Part shown: piece by piece, positions 8,357 to 19,339 of the stretch
Position numbering within the stretch: the stretch's first letter is position 1
How the letters are laid out: every line of letters starts with the position of its first letter
Origin: Clostridia bacterium
GTDB lineage: Bacteria; Bacillota; Clostridia; Christensenellales; Borkfalkiaceae
Assembly: GCA_017621155.1 (NCBI GenBank)
Contig: JAGATP010000010.1
Coordinates: forward strand, 1 to 64,000
Length of the DNA stretch: 64,000 bases
Direction of reading: 5' to 3'
Position numbers and translations under genes: made by a program
The notes under the pieces: generated by a model
What the model saw: only the letters and a program-made list of their open reading frames with translations
Told to the model about the DNA's origin: nothing
The model's database searches: none

Positions 8357-8901
8357 CATTCGAACTGACCTGCCAGAATGTCGGCAGTGAGCTGCGCAAG
8401 CTTGATCTTTTCGGAATCCATCTTTGCGCCGTCTTCCTGCGAAAGCAGGGCAACCGCACCCAGACAGTCTCCTCCCGAAATGATGGGAACGATGATCTGT
8501 GCCGTGATGGTGAGATCCTCCCGCGTGGTGATGGGAACGATGTCCCCGCCTTCGGAAAGATTGGCGATGTAGCTCTTTCTCTCCTGCATAATCTTATCCA
8601 TATGCTCGGAAATGTTCTTGCGATTGATTTCCTTTTTGCCGTCTCCGCTCGCATACAGCACTTCGTCGGTATCGCAGATCACGGCAAGATTGCCGCTGAG
8701 ATCGTTGAGCGACTTTGCCGTCGATTCGCTGAATTTATCGAGGGTTGCGATGGGCGAATACTTCTTTAAAATGAGTTCGTCCCGATCGGAAAAAATTTCG
8801 AGCGGTTCGCCCGATTTCAGTCGCAGGGTATTTCTGATTTCCTTGGGGATGACGACTCTGCCGAGCTCGTCGATCCTTCTGACAATTCCTGTTGCCTTCA
8901 T
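8356..8901 (-). CDS. spoVT: Stage V sporulation regulator SpoVT (AbrB-type)
   Basis: 181 residues from the ATG at 8901, with GGAGG at 8912-8916. The N-terminal 50 residues are an AbrB swapped-hairpin DNA-binding domain (MKATGIVRRIDELGRVVIPKEIRNTLRLKSGEPLEIF and so on). The rest is the GAF-like domain that only SpoVT carries (CDTDEVLYASGDGKKE, then IVPIISGGDCLGAVALLS). Known SpoVT tetramers switch forespore sigma-G genes on and off and control their own gene. Here the ribosome binding site lies inside a 12-bp inverted repeat, which may be an operator or an RNA switch. Confidence 0.95.
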   Translation of the reverse strand: MKATGIVRRIDELGRVVIPKEIRNTLRLKSGEPLEIFSDRDELILKKYSPIATLDKFSESTAKSLNDLSGNLAVICDTDEVLYASGDGKKEINRKNISEHMDKIMQERKSYIANLSEGGDIVPITTREDLTITAQIIVPIISGGDCLGAVALLSQEDGAKMDSEKIKLAQLTADILAGQFE

Positions 8902-8907
8902 AAAAAA

Positions 8908-8959
8908 ATTCCTCCGTATCCTTATTCTGTGAATTGACACAAAATCTATACGGAGGAAT
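8908..8959 (-). promoter_or_regulatory. 12-bp inverted repeat covering the spoVT ribosome binding site
   Basis: ATTCCTCCGTAT (8908-8919) and ATACGGAGGAAT (8948-8959) are perfect complements 28 bases apart. In the spoVT transcript the arm nearest the gene is the GGAGG Shine-Dalgarno, so pairing would hide it. As double-stranded DNA the same repeat could bind a dimeric regulator such as SpoVT itself. Both readings are inference. Confidence 0.55.
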
Positions 8960-8970
8960 GAAAATTCGCC

Positions 8971-9774
8971 TTATTTCTCTTGATTTTCCTGCTTTTTTAG
9001 GAGCTTTTGCCGTTTTTTCGCCTTTTTGCGATCCTTTGCGCGAATCGCGACGAACTGCGGCGCCTGCACCAGATACCGCTTCCAGAGCCTTCCGGGTTCT
9101 CGGATCAGGCGATACAGCCATTCGAGGGAATGCTCCTGCATCCAGAGCGGAGCGCGCTTGATCTTTTCCGAGTGGAAATCGAACGCCGCGCCGACCCCCA
9201 TGAGAATGCAGTGGTTGAGGCTGTCCCTGTGCGCCTGCATCCAGAAGTCCTGCTTGGGAGCGCCGAGCCCCACCCAGATGAAATCGGGCTTCGTCTCGTT
9301 GATGAGCTTGATGACCTCTCTGTCCTCTTCGGGCGTGAGATCGCGGAAGGGCGGAGAGAACTTTCCCGCAATCTGAATGCCAGGGAATTTCTCGCGCAGG
9401 TTCTGATCGAGCTTTCGGAGCGTTTCGGGCGTAGAGCCGTAGAAATAGTGCCGTTTCCCCGAAGAGAGCCCCTGTTCGATGACCTTGAGCATAATGTCAG
9501 GCCCGCCGCAGCGTTCGGAGTCGATGCCCTGCTTCTTCGCGATGTTGGCTATCGGCATTCCGTCCATGGCGCAGAGCGTCGCTTCGTTCAGAGACTGTGC
9601 GATTTTCGGGTCGGAATCCGCCAAAACGACGCCCGGAACACCGCAAAAGACGACGTAGGCGCTCCGTTTCTCTACCGGAATATTCGCAATCAGGCGGGTG
9701 AGCTCATCTTGTTTCATCGCGTTGAAACCAACTTCGCCAACCTGTAAATTTCTGTCGTATCTGAACCCGCTCAC
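8971..9774 (-). CDS. WecG/TagA/CpsF family glycosyltransferase
   Basis: 267 residues, GTG start after AGGAGAGG. It carries the family landmarks: AMDGMPIANIAKKQGIDSERCGGPDIM for substrate binding, HYFYGSTPETLRKL, PPFRDLTPEEDREVIKLINETKPDFIWVGLGAPKQD, the WVGLGxPKQ signature, and MGVGAAFDF near the C-terminus. TagA/WecG enzymes add N-acetylmannosamine or related sugars to lipid-linked wall-polymer precursors at the membrane. The end is very basic (KDRKKAKKRQKLLKKQ), suited to membrane association. It precedes spoVT by 69 bases and has its own promoter. Confidence 0.92.
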   Translation of the reverse strand: MSGFRYDRNLQVGEVGFNAMKQDELTRLIANIPVEKRSAYVVFCGVPGVVLADSDPKIAQSLNEATLCAMDGMPIANIAKKQGIDSERCGGPDIMLKVIEQGLSSGKRHYFYGSTPETLRKLDQNLREKFPGIQIAGKFSPPFRDLTPEEDREVIKLINETKPDFIWVGLGAPKQDFWMQAHRDSLNHCILMGVGAAFDFHSEKIKRAPLWMQEHSLEWLYRLIREPGRLWKRYLVQAPQFVAIRAKDRKKAKKRQKLLKKQENQEK

Positions 9775-9863
9775 AAGCCTCTCCTGTCTTTGAGAAATCG
9801 GAAAATCTCTTTTGTATCAGTTTGCCGCCAAATGGCGCAAACCATTCCACCAATATCCGTATT

Positions 9864-9892
9864 ATTATACAATATATTCGGTACAAAAGCAA
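9864..9892 (-). promoter_or_regulatory. Sigma-A promoter of the glycosyltransferase (and possibly spoVT)
   Basis: Minus strand: TTGCTT (9892-9887), 17-base spacer, TATAAT (9869-9864). The glycosyltransferase start lies about 90 bases downstream. Confidence 0.7.
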
Positions 9893-9919
9893 CTAAAAGA
9901 AAAGGTTTTCCGCAAATTT

Positions 9920-12778
9920 TTATGAAAGAGAAACGATCTCGTCAAACGCGCCGCTCTCCTTGAGCTTCTCCTGGTTGCCGACGGCGGCGACGTGCTTTTC
10001 TTCCTTGACCGTCCGAATGAGAGAAGAAGTTTTTCTCAGATCTTCGAGGGTCGTGGAAAGGAGCTCTTCCCTCGTCTGCCTCTGCTTTTCGGGCGTAACG
10101 TTCTCGAAATAGTTCCGATCTCCCATCGAAGCCTGCATTCTCGGAGAGAGGGTCGGCTCTTCGCCCGCCACCGTGCCGATGATGTAACCGGTGAGGTCGC
10201 TCTCGGAAAGGGAGAGATTGGAAAGATAAGCCTCGCCCCCGTCGTAGGCGTTCAGCGTCCTTTCCACGTTGGGATCGCGATAGGAATAGAAGCTTGCGTT
10301 ATTTTCCTCCGCGACGATGCCGACGCCGTAAGCGCCGCCCTTTGCGCGCACTTCGTTCCAAAGGTAATCGAGGTTGAGAATCTGCGCCATGACTTTGAGG
10401 ACGCCGAGCTTGTACTGTCCTTTAAAGCCGGAAGCTCCCTTGCACACGTAAGAAACGCCCGCAGGAATACCGATTGCCTCGTTGCCCTCTGCAAGGGCCG
10501 CGGAGGCTGTTTGCATAGACGAATCAGCCCGTTCAAACGAGGAAATGCGCTCCGAAAGGCCCGAGAGTGCGCGCTCGCTGCCCGTCACGCTGATCGTAAG
10601 GTTATCCGACAGGAAGGGAAGCTCCGCCTTGACGAGATCGGCTGCCGTCATCTTTTTCAGAGCGCGATAGAAGCCGATGCCGCCCATTTCGTTTTGATAG
10701 ACGCCCTTGACGCTTAAGCGGGAGGCAAGCAACGTCATGCCGACGACGTGTCCCGCCTGCATGATGCGCATCTGCATTGCCGCCGTCTTCTGCGCGAGGA
10801 GCTTTTGCACCTCTTCTTCCTCGAACACCGTCGTTTCCAGCGTCTCTCTCAGAAGGGAAAGCGCCTTGTCCTCCTGCCCTTCGATGTAGGAACAGGTTGC
10901 CATCACCATGGGCATACAGGAAGTCTCATCCGCCGAGAACACAGTCGTGCCGAACGACAGATCGCCCATGTGCAGGCGCACTTCGGTGTTCAATTCTTCC
11001 GCCGTATGGCGCGCCGTGCGGAGCTTACCGAGCATGGAAACCTTCATGGCAAGCAGGGGCATCTGCTCGAGGGGAATGCTTCCGACGTTATAATACAGGG
11101 TGAGATAGACGATTCCGCCCGTCGAGACCTTGTGGAAGAGGAGCTTTCTTCCGTCTTTTTCCACCGTTTGGGTGGGAACGATCGTCGGCTCTCTGTCAAG
11201 ATCGGCAAGGGAAAGGGTCGGAAGGGTTGCGAGCTGTTCGGGCGTATCTTCGGTCTCCTGGAAGGTGCGAAGCGCCCTGTTCATGGCGAGGAGTTCCTCC
11301 ACGCCCTCTTTGGTCAGGCTTTCCTTATAAGCCTTGCACTTTGCCTTTTCTTCCGCCGCCTGCCTTGCGCCGAGCGTCTTGGAGGGCTTGATGGTGAGGA
11401 GGGCGTAGTGATTGCTCTTTAAAAGATTCTCCTCAATGAGCTTTTCGAAGTAACCGTTTGCCATCTCCCTGCGGAAGGTTTCGATTTCCCCTTCGTAGCG
11501 GATGTAGAGGGCGGGGTCTCCGCCGTAAACCATGGCGGAAGCCGCGTTCAATCCGTACAAGACGCCCTGCGGGAAGCCGCCCGTCTCCATTTCGCGGAGC
11601 TTAAATTCGAGGTTGTTGATTGCCGCTTCCAAGGTCTTTTTGTCGAGTCCCTTCTGAACAAGGGATTCGAGGGTGGATTTGACGACTTCGTAGAAGCGCT
11701 CGCCCTCTCCCGGGTTGGTCTTGTGGAGCTGAATGAGGTAAGCGGGCTGCAAAACGTCGGTGAGCACCATTCCCTTGACGTCCTGACCGAGCCCCGCCTG
11801 CATGATCGCCTTTTTCAAAGGGGAATCGTTGGTGGAGAGGAGAACGGTGTTTAAAATTTCAAAGGCGAGGAGCTTTTCCCGCTCGTCGTATTCGCCGATG
11901 CACCAGCCGAGCTGACAATAGGCGTTGTCCTTTTCGTCGTCCTCTTCGCCGATGGCGTACTCCCCTTCCGCCTTGAGGTTGACGATGGGAGCTTGGCGCT
12001 GAATTTCGATCTTGTTGCCGCTCTTGGCGAATTTGGAGAGATACTCCCTGTCGATGAAGGAGAGCTTCTCTTCCAGATTCATCTGCCCGTACAGGAAGAT
12101 GGCGGCGTTGTCCGCATAGTAATGCTTGTGATAGGAAGCGAGGAATTGCTCGTAAGTTAATTCGGGAATGACGGAAGGTTCTCCGCCCGAATTGTAAGCG
12201 TAGCAGGTATCGGGATAGAGCGCCGCCATGAAGTCGCGCTCTAAAACGTCGAAGACGGAGGACATCGCGCCCTTCATCTCGTTGAAGACGACGCCCTTAT
12301 AGACAGGATCGGCGTCCGCCTCTTCGAGTTCGTAATGCCAGCCCTCCTGCAAGAACACGTTCTTGTTCGTGCGGAGATTGGGGGCAAAGACGGCGTCGAG
12401 ATAGACGCTCATGAGGTTGGTAAAATCCTTTTCGTTTCTGCTCGCAACGGGATAGACCGTCTTGTCGGGATAGGTCATCGCGTTGAGGAAGGTCTGCAAG
12501 GAATTTTTGAGGAGATTGACGAAGGGCTCGCGGAGGGGATACTTTTCCGAACCGTTGAGCATGCAGTGCTCCAGAATGTGGAATACGCCCGTGGAATCCT
12601 CGGGGACAGTCTTAAACGCAATGCCGAAGACCTTGTTGACGTCGTCTCTGTCGATATAGACGAGTTTTGCGCCCGAATGCTCGTGTTCCATGGCGATGAA
12701 GTTGCAATCGAGCTCTTTGACGTACTCGATCTTTTTGACGGTAAACCCGCCGATGACTTGGTTAACAGTGAAGTTCAT
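9920..12778 (-). CDS. M16C metallopeptidase, PreP/presequence-protease type
   Basis: 952 residues from the ATG at 12778 (AAGGAG upstream). The inverted zinc motif HxxEH is present (HILEH, residues 67-71) followed by MLNGSEKYPLREPF and NAMTYPDKTVYPVAS, both highly conserved in the PreP/Cym1 subfamily. The length agrees with a two-half clamshell enzyme that degrades unstructured peptides in the cytoplasm. No signal peptide. The start codon overlaps the end of the aminotransferase gene by 17 bases, so they form one transcription unit. Confidence 0.93.
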   Translation of the reverse strand: MNFTVNQVIGGFTVKKIEYVKELDCNFIAMEHEHSGAKLVYIDRDDVNKVFGIAFKTVPEDSTGVFHILEHCMLNGSEKYPLREPFVNLLKNSLQTFLNAMTYPDKTVYPVASRNEKDFTNLMSVYLDAVFAPNLRTNKNVFLQEGWHYELEEADADPVYKGVVFNEMKGAMSSVFDVLERDFMAALYPDTCYAYNSGGEPSVIPELTYEQFLASYHKHYYADNAAIFLYGQMNLEEKLSFIDREYLSKFAKSGNKIEIQRQAPIVNLKAEGEYAIGEEDDEKDNAYCQLGWCIGEYDEREKLLAFEILNTVLLSTNDSPLKKAIMQAGLGQDVKGMVLTDVLQPAYLIQLHKTNPGEGERFYEVVKSTLESLVQKGLDKKTLEAAINNLEFKLREMETGGFPQGVLYGLNAASAMVYGGDPALYIRYEGEIETFRREMANGYFEKLIEENLLKSNHYALLTIKPSKTLGARQAAEEKAKCKAYKESLTKEGVEELLAMNRALRTFQETEDTPEQLATLPTLSLADLDREPTIVPTQTVEKDGRKLLFHKVSTGGIVYLTLYYNVGSIPLEQMPLLAMKVSMLGKLRTARHTAEELNTEVRLHMGDLSFGTTVFSADETSCMPMVMATCSYIEGQEDKALSLLRETLETTVFEEEEVQKLLAQKTAAMQMRIMQAGHVVGMTLLASRLSVKGVYQNEMGGIGFYRALKKMTAADLVKAELPFLSDNLTISVTGSERALSGLSERISSFERADSSMQTASAALAEGNEAIGIPAGVSYVCKGASGFKGQYKLGVLKVMAQILNLDYLWNEVRAKGGAYGVGIVAEENNASFYSYRDPNVERTLNAYDGGEAYLSNLSLSESDLTGYIIGTVAGEEPTLSPRMQASMGDRNYFENVTPEKQRQTREELLSTTLEDLRKTSSLIRTVKEEKHVAAVGNQEKLKESGAFDEIVSLS

Positions 12779-13967
12779 GAGATTCTCCTTGATAAGCTTC
12801 CGCGAGCTTTCGGAACGCGGGAAGCGATTTCTTGATTTGTTTGTAGGACACGCAGTAGGCAATCCTGACGTAACCGGGCGAGCCGAAGTCTCCGCCCGGT
12901 ACGAGGAGGAGTTCGTACTCCTTCGCCCGCTCGCAGAAGGCGACCTCGTCGTCCTCCAACGCCTTGACGAAGAGATAGAAGGCGCCGTCCGGCTCGATGC
13001 AGGTATACCCTGCCTCTCTCAACCCCGAAAGGAGCAGATCGCGGTTTTTTCGGTACGCGCCGATGTCCGCCGCGTCCTCTCCGCACCGCTCGACGAGCTT
13101 TTGAAAGAGCACGGGGGCGCACACGTAGCCGAGGGCGCGCCCCGCGCCGCAGATCGCCGCGTAGACGTCCTCTTTTTCCGCCATGCGCTTGCAGAGGGCG
13201 ATGTAGCCGATTCTCTCCCCCGGCAGGGAAAGGGATTTCGACCACGAATAGCAGACGAGGGTATCGTCGTAATAGTTCATCAGATAGGGAACTTGTTTTC
13301 CGTACGTCAGCTCTCGGTACGGCTCGTCCGCCACGAGATAGATGGGGTGAGCGTATTCTTTTTCCTTGCGCTTCAAAAGCGCGCAAAGCCCCTCAATCGT
13401 CTCTTCCGAATAGATGACGCCACTCGGATTGTTGGGGGAATTGACGAGGACGATTTTCGTCCGCTCGGAAATCGCCCCTTCCAGAACGGAAAGATCGATC
13501 TGCAAGCTCTCCCGATCGGAGGGAAGCAGGGTGTATTTTGCGCCTGCGCTCTCCGCAAAGACCTTGTATTCGGGAAAGCACGGGGCGAACGCGATGAGCT
13601 CGTCCCCCTCTTCGACGAGGGCGGAAAAGGAAATCCTGAGGGACGCCGCCGCCCCGCAGGTCATGTAGATGAGGATTTCGGTCGTATTGTCCCCGAATCT
13701 TCGGTTAATGGAGGAAGCGACGCTCCTTCTCACGGACAAATCCCCCTGCGCGGAGGAATAGCCGTGCAGTTCTACCGAATCCGTTCCGTCGATGATCTCC
13801 TTGAGCGCCGCGTTGACGGACGGCGGCGCAGGAATGGACGGATTGCCGAGGGAAAAGTCAAAGACGTTTTCCCTTCCGATTTGCTCCGCCCTGATTTTGC
13901 CATATTCGAATAATTCGCGAATGACGGATCTCTTCTTGCCGAGCCCCGCCATGGTCTGATTTACCAT
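12762..13967 (-). CDS. Class I/II PLP-dependent aminotransferase
   Basis: 401 residues of the aspartate-aminotransferase fold (type I). Visible motifs: SLGNPSIPAPP at the N-terminus, CGAAASLRISFSALVEEGDELIAF around the cofactor ring, NSPNNPSGV for the Asn/Pro pair, VADEPYREL with the Asp that binds the pyridine nitrogen, and YSWSKSLSLPGERIGY with the Schiff-base lysine. FPEYKVF and the long C-terminal VPGGDFG suggest alanine, aspartate or tyrosine-type substrates. GGGAGAA precedes the ATG. It leads an operon with the M16C peptidase, so it may use amino acids released by peptide degradation (inference). Confidence 0.9.
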   Translation of the reverse strand: MVNQTMAGLGKKRSVIRELFEYGKIRAEQIGRENVFDFSLGNPSIPAPPSVNAALKEIIDGTDSVELHGYSSAQGDLSVRRSVASSINRRFGDNTTEILIYMTCGAAASLRISFSALVEEGDELIAFAPCFPEYKVFAESAGAKYTLLPSDRESLQIDLSVLEGAISERTKIVLVNSPNNPSGVIYSEETIEGLCALLKRKEKEYAHPIYLVADEPYRELTYGKQVPYLMNYYDDTLVCYSWSKSLSLPGERIGYIALCKRMAEKEDVYAAICGAGRALGYVCAPVLFQKLVERCGEDAADIGAYRKNRDLLLSGLREAGYTCIEPDGAFYLFVKALEDDEVAFCERAKEYELLLVPGGDFGSPGYVRIAYCVSYKQIKKSLPAFRKLAEAYQGESHELHC

Positions 13968-13978
13968 AGAATTCTCCC

Positions 13979-14028
13979 AAACCGAAGCATTTCCGATCGG
14001 AGTCCTGTTTTTGGGAATGCTTCGGTTA
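13979..14028 (-). promoter_or_regulatory. 5-prime leader hairpin of the aminotransferase mRNA
   Basis: A 12-bp perfect stem (AACCGAAGCATT / AATGCTTCGGTT), extended by CC/GG after one mismatch, lies between the predicted transcription start (about 14032) and the ribosome binding site. A hairpin at the extreme 5-prime end usually protects mRNA from decay; an operator role is also possible. Confidence 0.5.
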
Positions 14029-14038
14029 TAATATCTTA

Positions 14039-14067
14039 ATTATATCACACCCGCGCGCAAAATTCAA
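14039..14067 (-). promoter_or_regulatory. Sigma-A promoter of the aminotransferase/M16C operon
   Basis: Minus strand: TTGAAT (14067-14062), 17-base spacer, TATAAT (14044-14039). Confidence 0.75.
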
Positions 14068-14136
14068 CGGCTTTTGAGAAAATTCACCGCATTTTCAGAA
14101 AAACTCTCCCTTGCAAAGGCGGAAATTTTGCCATGT

Positions 14137-14198
14137 CCCCGCAAAGCGGGGGCGGCGCAAAGCGAGGGGCGGCGCAAGCTGATCGCTTGCGCCGCCCC
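14137..14198 (-). terminator. GC-rich double hairpin after uvrA
   Basis: Two stems follow the uvrA stop: GGGGCGGCGCAAGC/GCTTGCGCCGCCCC (14166-14198, 14 bp, 5-base loop) and CCCCGC/GCGGGG (14137-14151). There is no T tract directly after either, so this may be a weak or factor-dependent terminator, or an mRNA 3-prime stabiliser. Confidence 0.5.
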
Positions 14199-14203
14199 GC
14201 ATG

Positions 14204-17023
14204 TTACCCTTTCAGGACTTTCTTTAAGAACTGTCCCGTGTAGCTCTCTTCGTTTTGGGAGATCTCTTCGGGCGTACCCGTGCAGAGGATCGTCCCTCCT
14301 CTGTCTCCTCCTTCTTTACCGAGGTCGATGACATAGTCCGCCGTCTTGATGACGTCGAGATTGTGCTCGATGACGACGACGGTATTGCCGTTTCCGCGCA
14401 GGCGGAGCAGAATCTTGATGAGCTTGTCCACGTCATACGTGTGCAAGCCCGTGGTCGGCTCGTCGAGGATATAGAAGGTCTTTCCCGTCGAACGCTTGGA
14501 AAGCTCGGTCGCAAGCTTCACGCGCTGCGCCTCTCCGCCCGAAAGGGTGGTCGCGCTCTGCCCGAGCTTGATGTACCCAAGCCCCACGTCGGCGAGCGTC
14601 TTCAGCTTGTTGTAAATTCCGCCGATTGGCTCGAAAAAGGCGCAAGCCTCGTCGATGGTCATGTCGAGGACGTCGGAAATGCTCTTGCCCTTATAGCGGA
14701 CGGCGAGCGTCTCGCGGTTGTAGCGCTTCCCCTCGCAGACCTCGCACGGGACGAAGATGTCGGGAAGAAAGTGCATCTCGATCTTGATGATGCCGTCGCC
14801 CGAGCAGTGCTCGCATCTCCCCCCCGAAACGTTGAAGGAAAACCGACCCGCCTTGTACCCGCGCTCCTTGGCGTCGGGCGTGGCGGCGAACAGCTCGCGA
14901 ATTTGGGAAAACACCCCCGTATACGTCGCGGGATTGCTCCTCGGCGTCCTGCCGATGGGAGATTGGTCGATGGCGATGACCTTGTCGAAGTGCTCCAAGC
15001 CCTCAAAGGAATCGAACTTCCCGAGCGGCTTTCTCGCGCCGTTTAAATTGTCGGCGAGGATGGGATACAGAATTTCGTTGACGAGAGAGGATTTTCCGCT
15101 CCCCGAAACGCCCGTCACCGCCGTGATGAGTCCGACGGGAAAGGAAGCCGTGACGTTTTTCAAGTTGTTCTGGCGACACCCTTTGACGGTAAACCACTTG
15201 TCCCCCGCCATCGTGCGGACAGCCGGCACTTCGATTTTTCGCCGCCCCGCAAGGTAATCGCCCGTAATCGAGCGCGGCTCGTTCATAATGTCCTCCTGCG
15301 TACCGCAGGCGACGACCTCGCCGCCGTGCACCCCCGCCTTCGGGCCGATGTCCACGATGTAATCCGCTTCCTTGATGGTATCCTCGTCGTGTTCGACGAC
15401 GATGAGGGTGTTTCCGAGGTCGCGCAAGCCCTTTAAGGAAGAAATCAGCTTCTCGTTGTCCCGCTGATGAAGCCCGATGCTCGGCTCATCCAGAATGTAC
15501 AAAACGCCCGAAAGCGCGCTGCCGATCTGGGTCGCAAGCCGGATGCGTTGACTCTCGCCGCCTGAAAGGGTCGCAGCCGAGCGGGAGAGGGTGAGATAGT
15601 CGAGTCCCACATTGATGAGAAAGCCGAAGCGCGCCTTGATCTCCTTGAGAATGGCGTCCGCGATTCTGTGCTGGGTCGGCGTGAGGCTGAGCGCGTCTAC
15701 AAAGGCGTTCTCCTTTTCCACGGACAGATCGCACAGCTCCATAATGTTCAGTCCCCCGACGGTGACGGCGAGCGCCTCCTTTTTCAGTCGCTTGCCGTGG
15801 CAGGCAGGGCAGTCGCAGACGCGCATATACCGCTCGATGTCCCACTTGACGGAGTCCGAATTCGTCTGATTGTACCTTCTTTGCAGATTGTTCGCAAAGC
15901 CCTCCCAAGCCGTCTTATAGCTCCCCGAAAAGCGATAGGCGCTGTATTCGAGGTCGATGATTTCGCCGTGATTGCCGTAAAGGAGAATGTCGACCACGGA
16001 GGCGGGCAAATCCTTGACGGGCGTGTCGAGATCGAAGTGATAGTGCTTTGCAAGGGCATTGACGTACATCTGCGTCATGCTCGAGGAATCGAGGTTCCAG
16101 CCCGAAATGCGAACGGCACCCTCGCGGAGGGTCTTCGTCTTGTCGGGAATGATGAGGTCGGGGTCAATCACCTGCTTAAAGCCGAGCCCCGTGCATTCGG
16201 GGCATGCGCCCCAAGGCGTGTTGAAGGAAAAGATGCGCGGCTCGACCTCTTCGACGGAGACCCCGCAATCGGGACAGGCGTACTTGGTCGAATAGAGCAC
16301 CTCGCCCTCGTCCGTATCGATGACGACGATGCCGTCGGTGAGCCGCAGGGCGTTCTCCAAGCTTCCCGTCAGCCTCTTTTCGATCCCCTCTTTGACGATC
16401 AGCCTGTCGATGACGACGGAAATGTTGTGCTTGATATTCTTTTCGAGGGTAATCTCCTCCTGCAAGTCGTAAAGATTGCCATCGATCTTCACCCTTCCGT
16501 AGCCGCTCTTGCGGAATGCCTTGAGCTCCTTTTCGTACATTCCCTTTTTACCCCGAACGACGGGCGCTTCGACCATGATTTTGCTCTTTTCGGGCATTGC
16601 CATGACCTGATCGCAGATCTCGTCCACCGTCTGGCGGCGAATTTCGCGCCCGCACTTGGGGCAGTGCGGAATGCCGATTCTCGCGTACAAGAGGCGGAAA
16701 TAGTCGTAAATTTCCGTCACCGTGCCTACGGTCGAGCGGGGATTGTGCGAGGTCGTCTTCTGATCGATGGAGATGGCGGGCGAAAGCCCTTCGATGAGCT
16801 CGACGTCCGGCTTTTCCATCTGTCCCAAAAACTGGCGGGCATAGGAGGAAAGGCTCTCGACGTACCTTCTCTGCCCCTCGGCAAAGATGGTGTCGAAGGC
16901 GAGGGTGGATTTCCCGCTCCCCGAAAGTCCGGTAAAGACGGTGAGCTTGTTCCTCGGAATGCGCACGTCGATATTCTTCAGATTGTTCTGTTTTGCACCT
17001 TTGACAAAGATTTCTTCGATCAT
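14204..17023 (-). CDS. uvrA: UvrABC excinuclease subunit A
   Basis: 939 residues, the usual UvrA length. Two ABC ATPase modules are seen: Walker A GLSGSGKST (residues 32-40) and GVSGSGKSSL, with signatures LSGGESQRIRLA and LSGGEAQRVKLA. Zinc-binding cysteine pairs are present (CPDCG with CPECTG, and CEHCSG with CEVCEG). UvrA scans DNA for bulky damage with UvrB and then leaves. It lies 10 bases after uvrB in the operon that begins with two small tail-anchored proteins. Confidence 0.97.
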   Translation of the reverse strand: MIEEIFVKGAKQNNLKNIDVRIPRNKLTVFTGLSGSGKSTLAFDTIFAEGQRRYVESLSSYARQFLGQMEKPDVELIEGLSPAISIDQKTTSHNPRSTVGTVTEIYDYFRLLYARIGIPHCPKCGREIRRQTVDEICDQVMAMPEKSKIMVEAPVVRGKKGMYEKELKAFRKSGYGRVKIDGNLYDLQEEITLEKNIKHNISVVIDRLIVKEGIEKRLTGSLENALRLTDGIVVIDTDEGEVLYSTKYACPDCGVSVEEVEPRIFSFNTPWGACPECTGLGFKQVIDPDLIIPDKTKTLREGAVRISGWNLDSSSMTQMYVNALAKHYHFDLDTPVKDLPASVVDILLYGNHGEIIDLEYSAYRFSGSYKTAWEGFANNLQRRYNQTNSDSVKWDIERYMRVCDCPACHGKRLKKEALAVTVGGLNIMELCDLSVEKENAFVDALSLTPTQHRIADAILKEIKARFGFLINVGLDYLTLSRSAATLSGGESQRIRLATQIGSALSGVLYILDEPSIGLHQRDNEKLISSLKGLRDLGNTLIVVEHDEDTIKEADYIVDIGPKAGVHGGEVVACGTQEDIMNEPRSITGDYLAGRRKIEVPAVRTMAGDKWFTVKGCRQNNLKNVTASFPVGLITAVTGVSGSGKSSLVNEILYPILADNLNGARKPLGKFDSFEGLEHFDKVIAIDQSPIGRTPRSNPATYTGVFSQIRELFAATPDAKERGYKAGRFSFNVSGGRCEHCSGDGIIKIEMHFLPDIFVPCEVCEGKRYNRETLAVRYKGKSISDVLDMTIDEACAFFEPIGGIYNKLKTLADVGLGYIKLGQSATTLSGGEAQRVKLATELSKRSTGKTFYILDEPTTGLHTYDVDKLIKILLRLRGNGNTVVVIEHNLDVIKTADYVIDLGKEGGDRGGTILCTGTPEEISQNEESYTGQFLKKVLKG

Positions 17024-17033
17024 ATGAGTTCCT

Positions 17034-18998
<1,965 letters not shown>

Positions 18999-19000
18999 AA

Positions 19001-19339
19001 TTATCGTACCAAAGTTTTTAGTAAAAGTCCGACGAGAAAGGAGACGATCGCCCCGCCGATCGCCATGGCAAGGCGCAGCAAGAGCTGCTTTTTCTCCTTT
19101 CTCCTCTCCTTGGGATAGCACTCTCCCTTGACCTTTAGGGTGATGAGGTAGACGGGCTCTCCCTTGCGCTCGGAGGAGAGGAAATCGATGTAATCCTCGC
19201 TCTTTAAGGAAAGGAGGGTGCTTTCGACTTCGGATTTGTCCAGAAAGGCGGAGAGCTCTTTGGGGGAAATGAGGAGAGTCCCTCCCTTCATCAGGGGATA
19301 GATGCCGTCCATCAGGAGGCGTTCGCTGCCCGAAAGCAT
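19001..19339 (-). CDS. Small wHTH-like, C-terminally anchored membrane protein (copy B)
   Basis: 112 residues from the ATG at 19339. The N-terminal ~70 residues look like a winged-helix fold ([32 protein letters not shown], then a YLITL strand). A basic linker (KERRKEKK) and one C-terminal hydrophobic helix ([21 protein letters not shown]) follow, i.e. a tail-anchored protein with its head in the cytoplasm. Its start shares one base with the stop of the gene before it (TGATG). That gene has the same layout, so the two look like diverged paralogues. Function unknown; the place directly before uvrB-uvrA suggests shared regulation. Confidence 0.75.
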   Translation of the reverse strand: MLSGSERLLMDGIYPLMKGGTLLISPKELSAFLDKSEVESTLLSLKSEDYIDFLSSERKGEPVYLITLKVKGECYPKERRKEKKQLLLRLAMAIGGAIVSFLVGLLLKTLVR

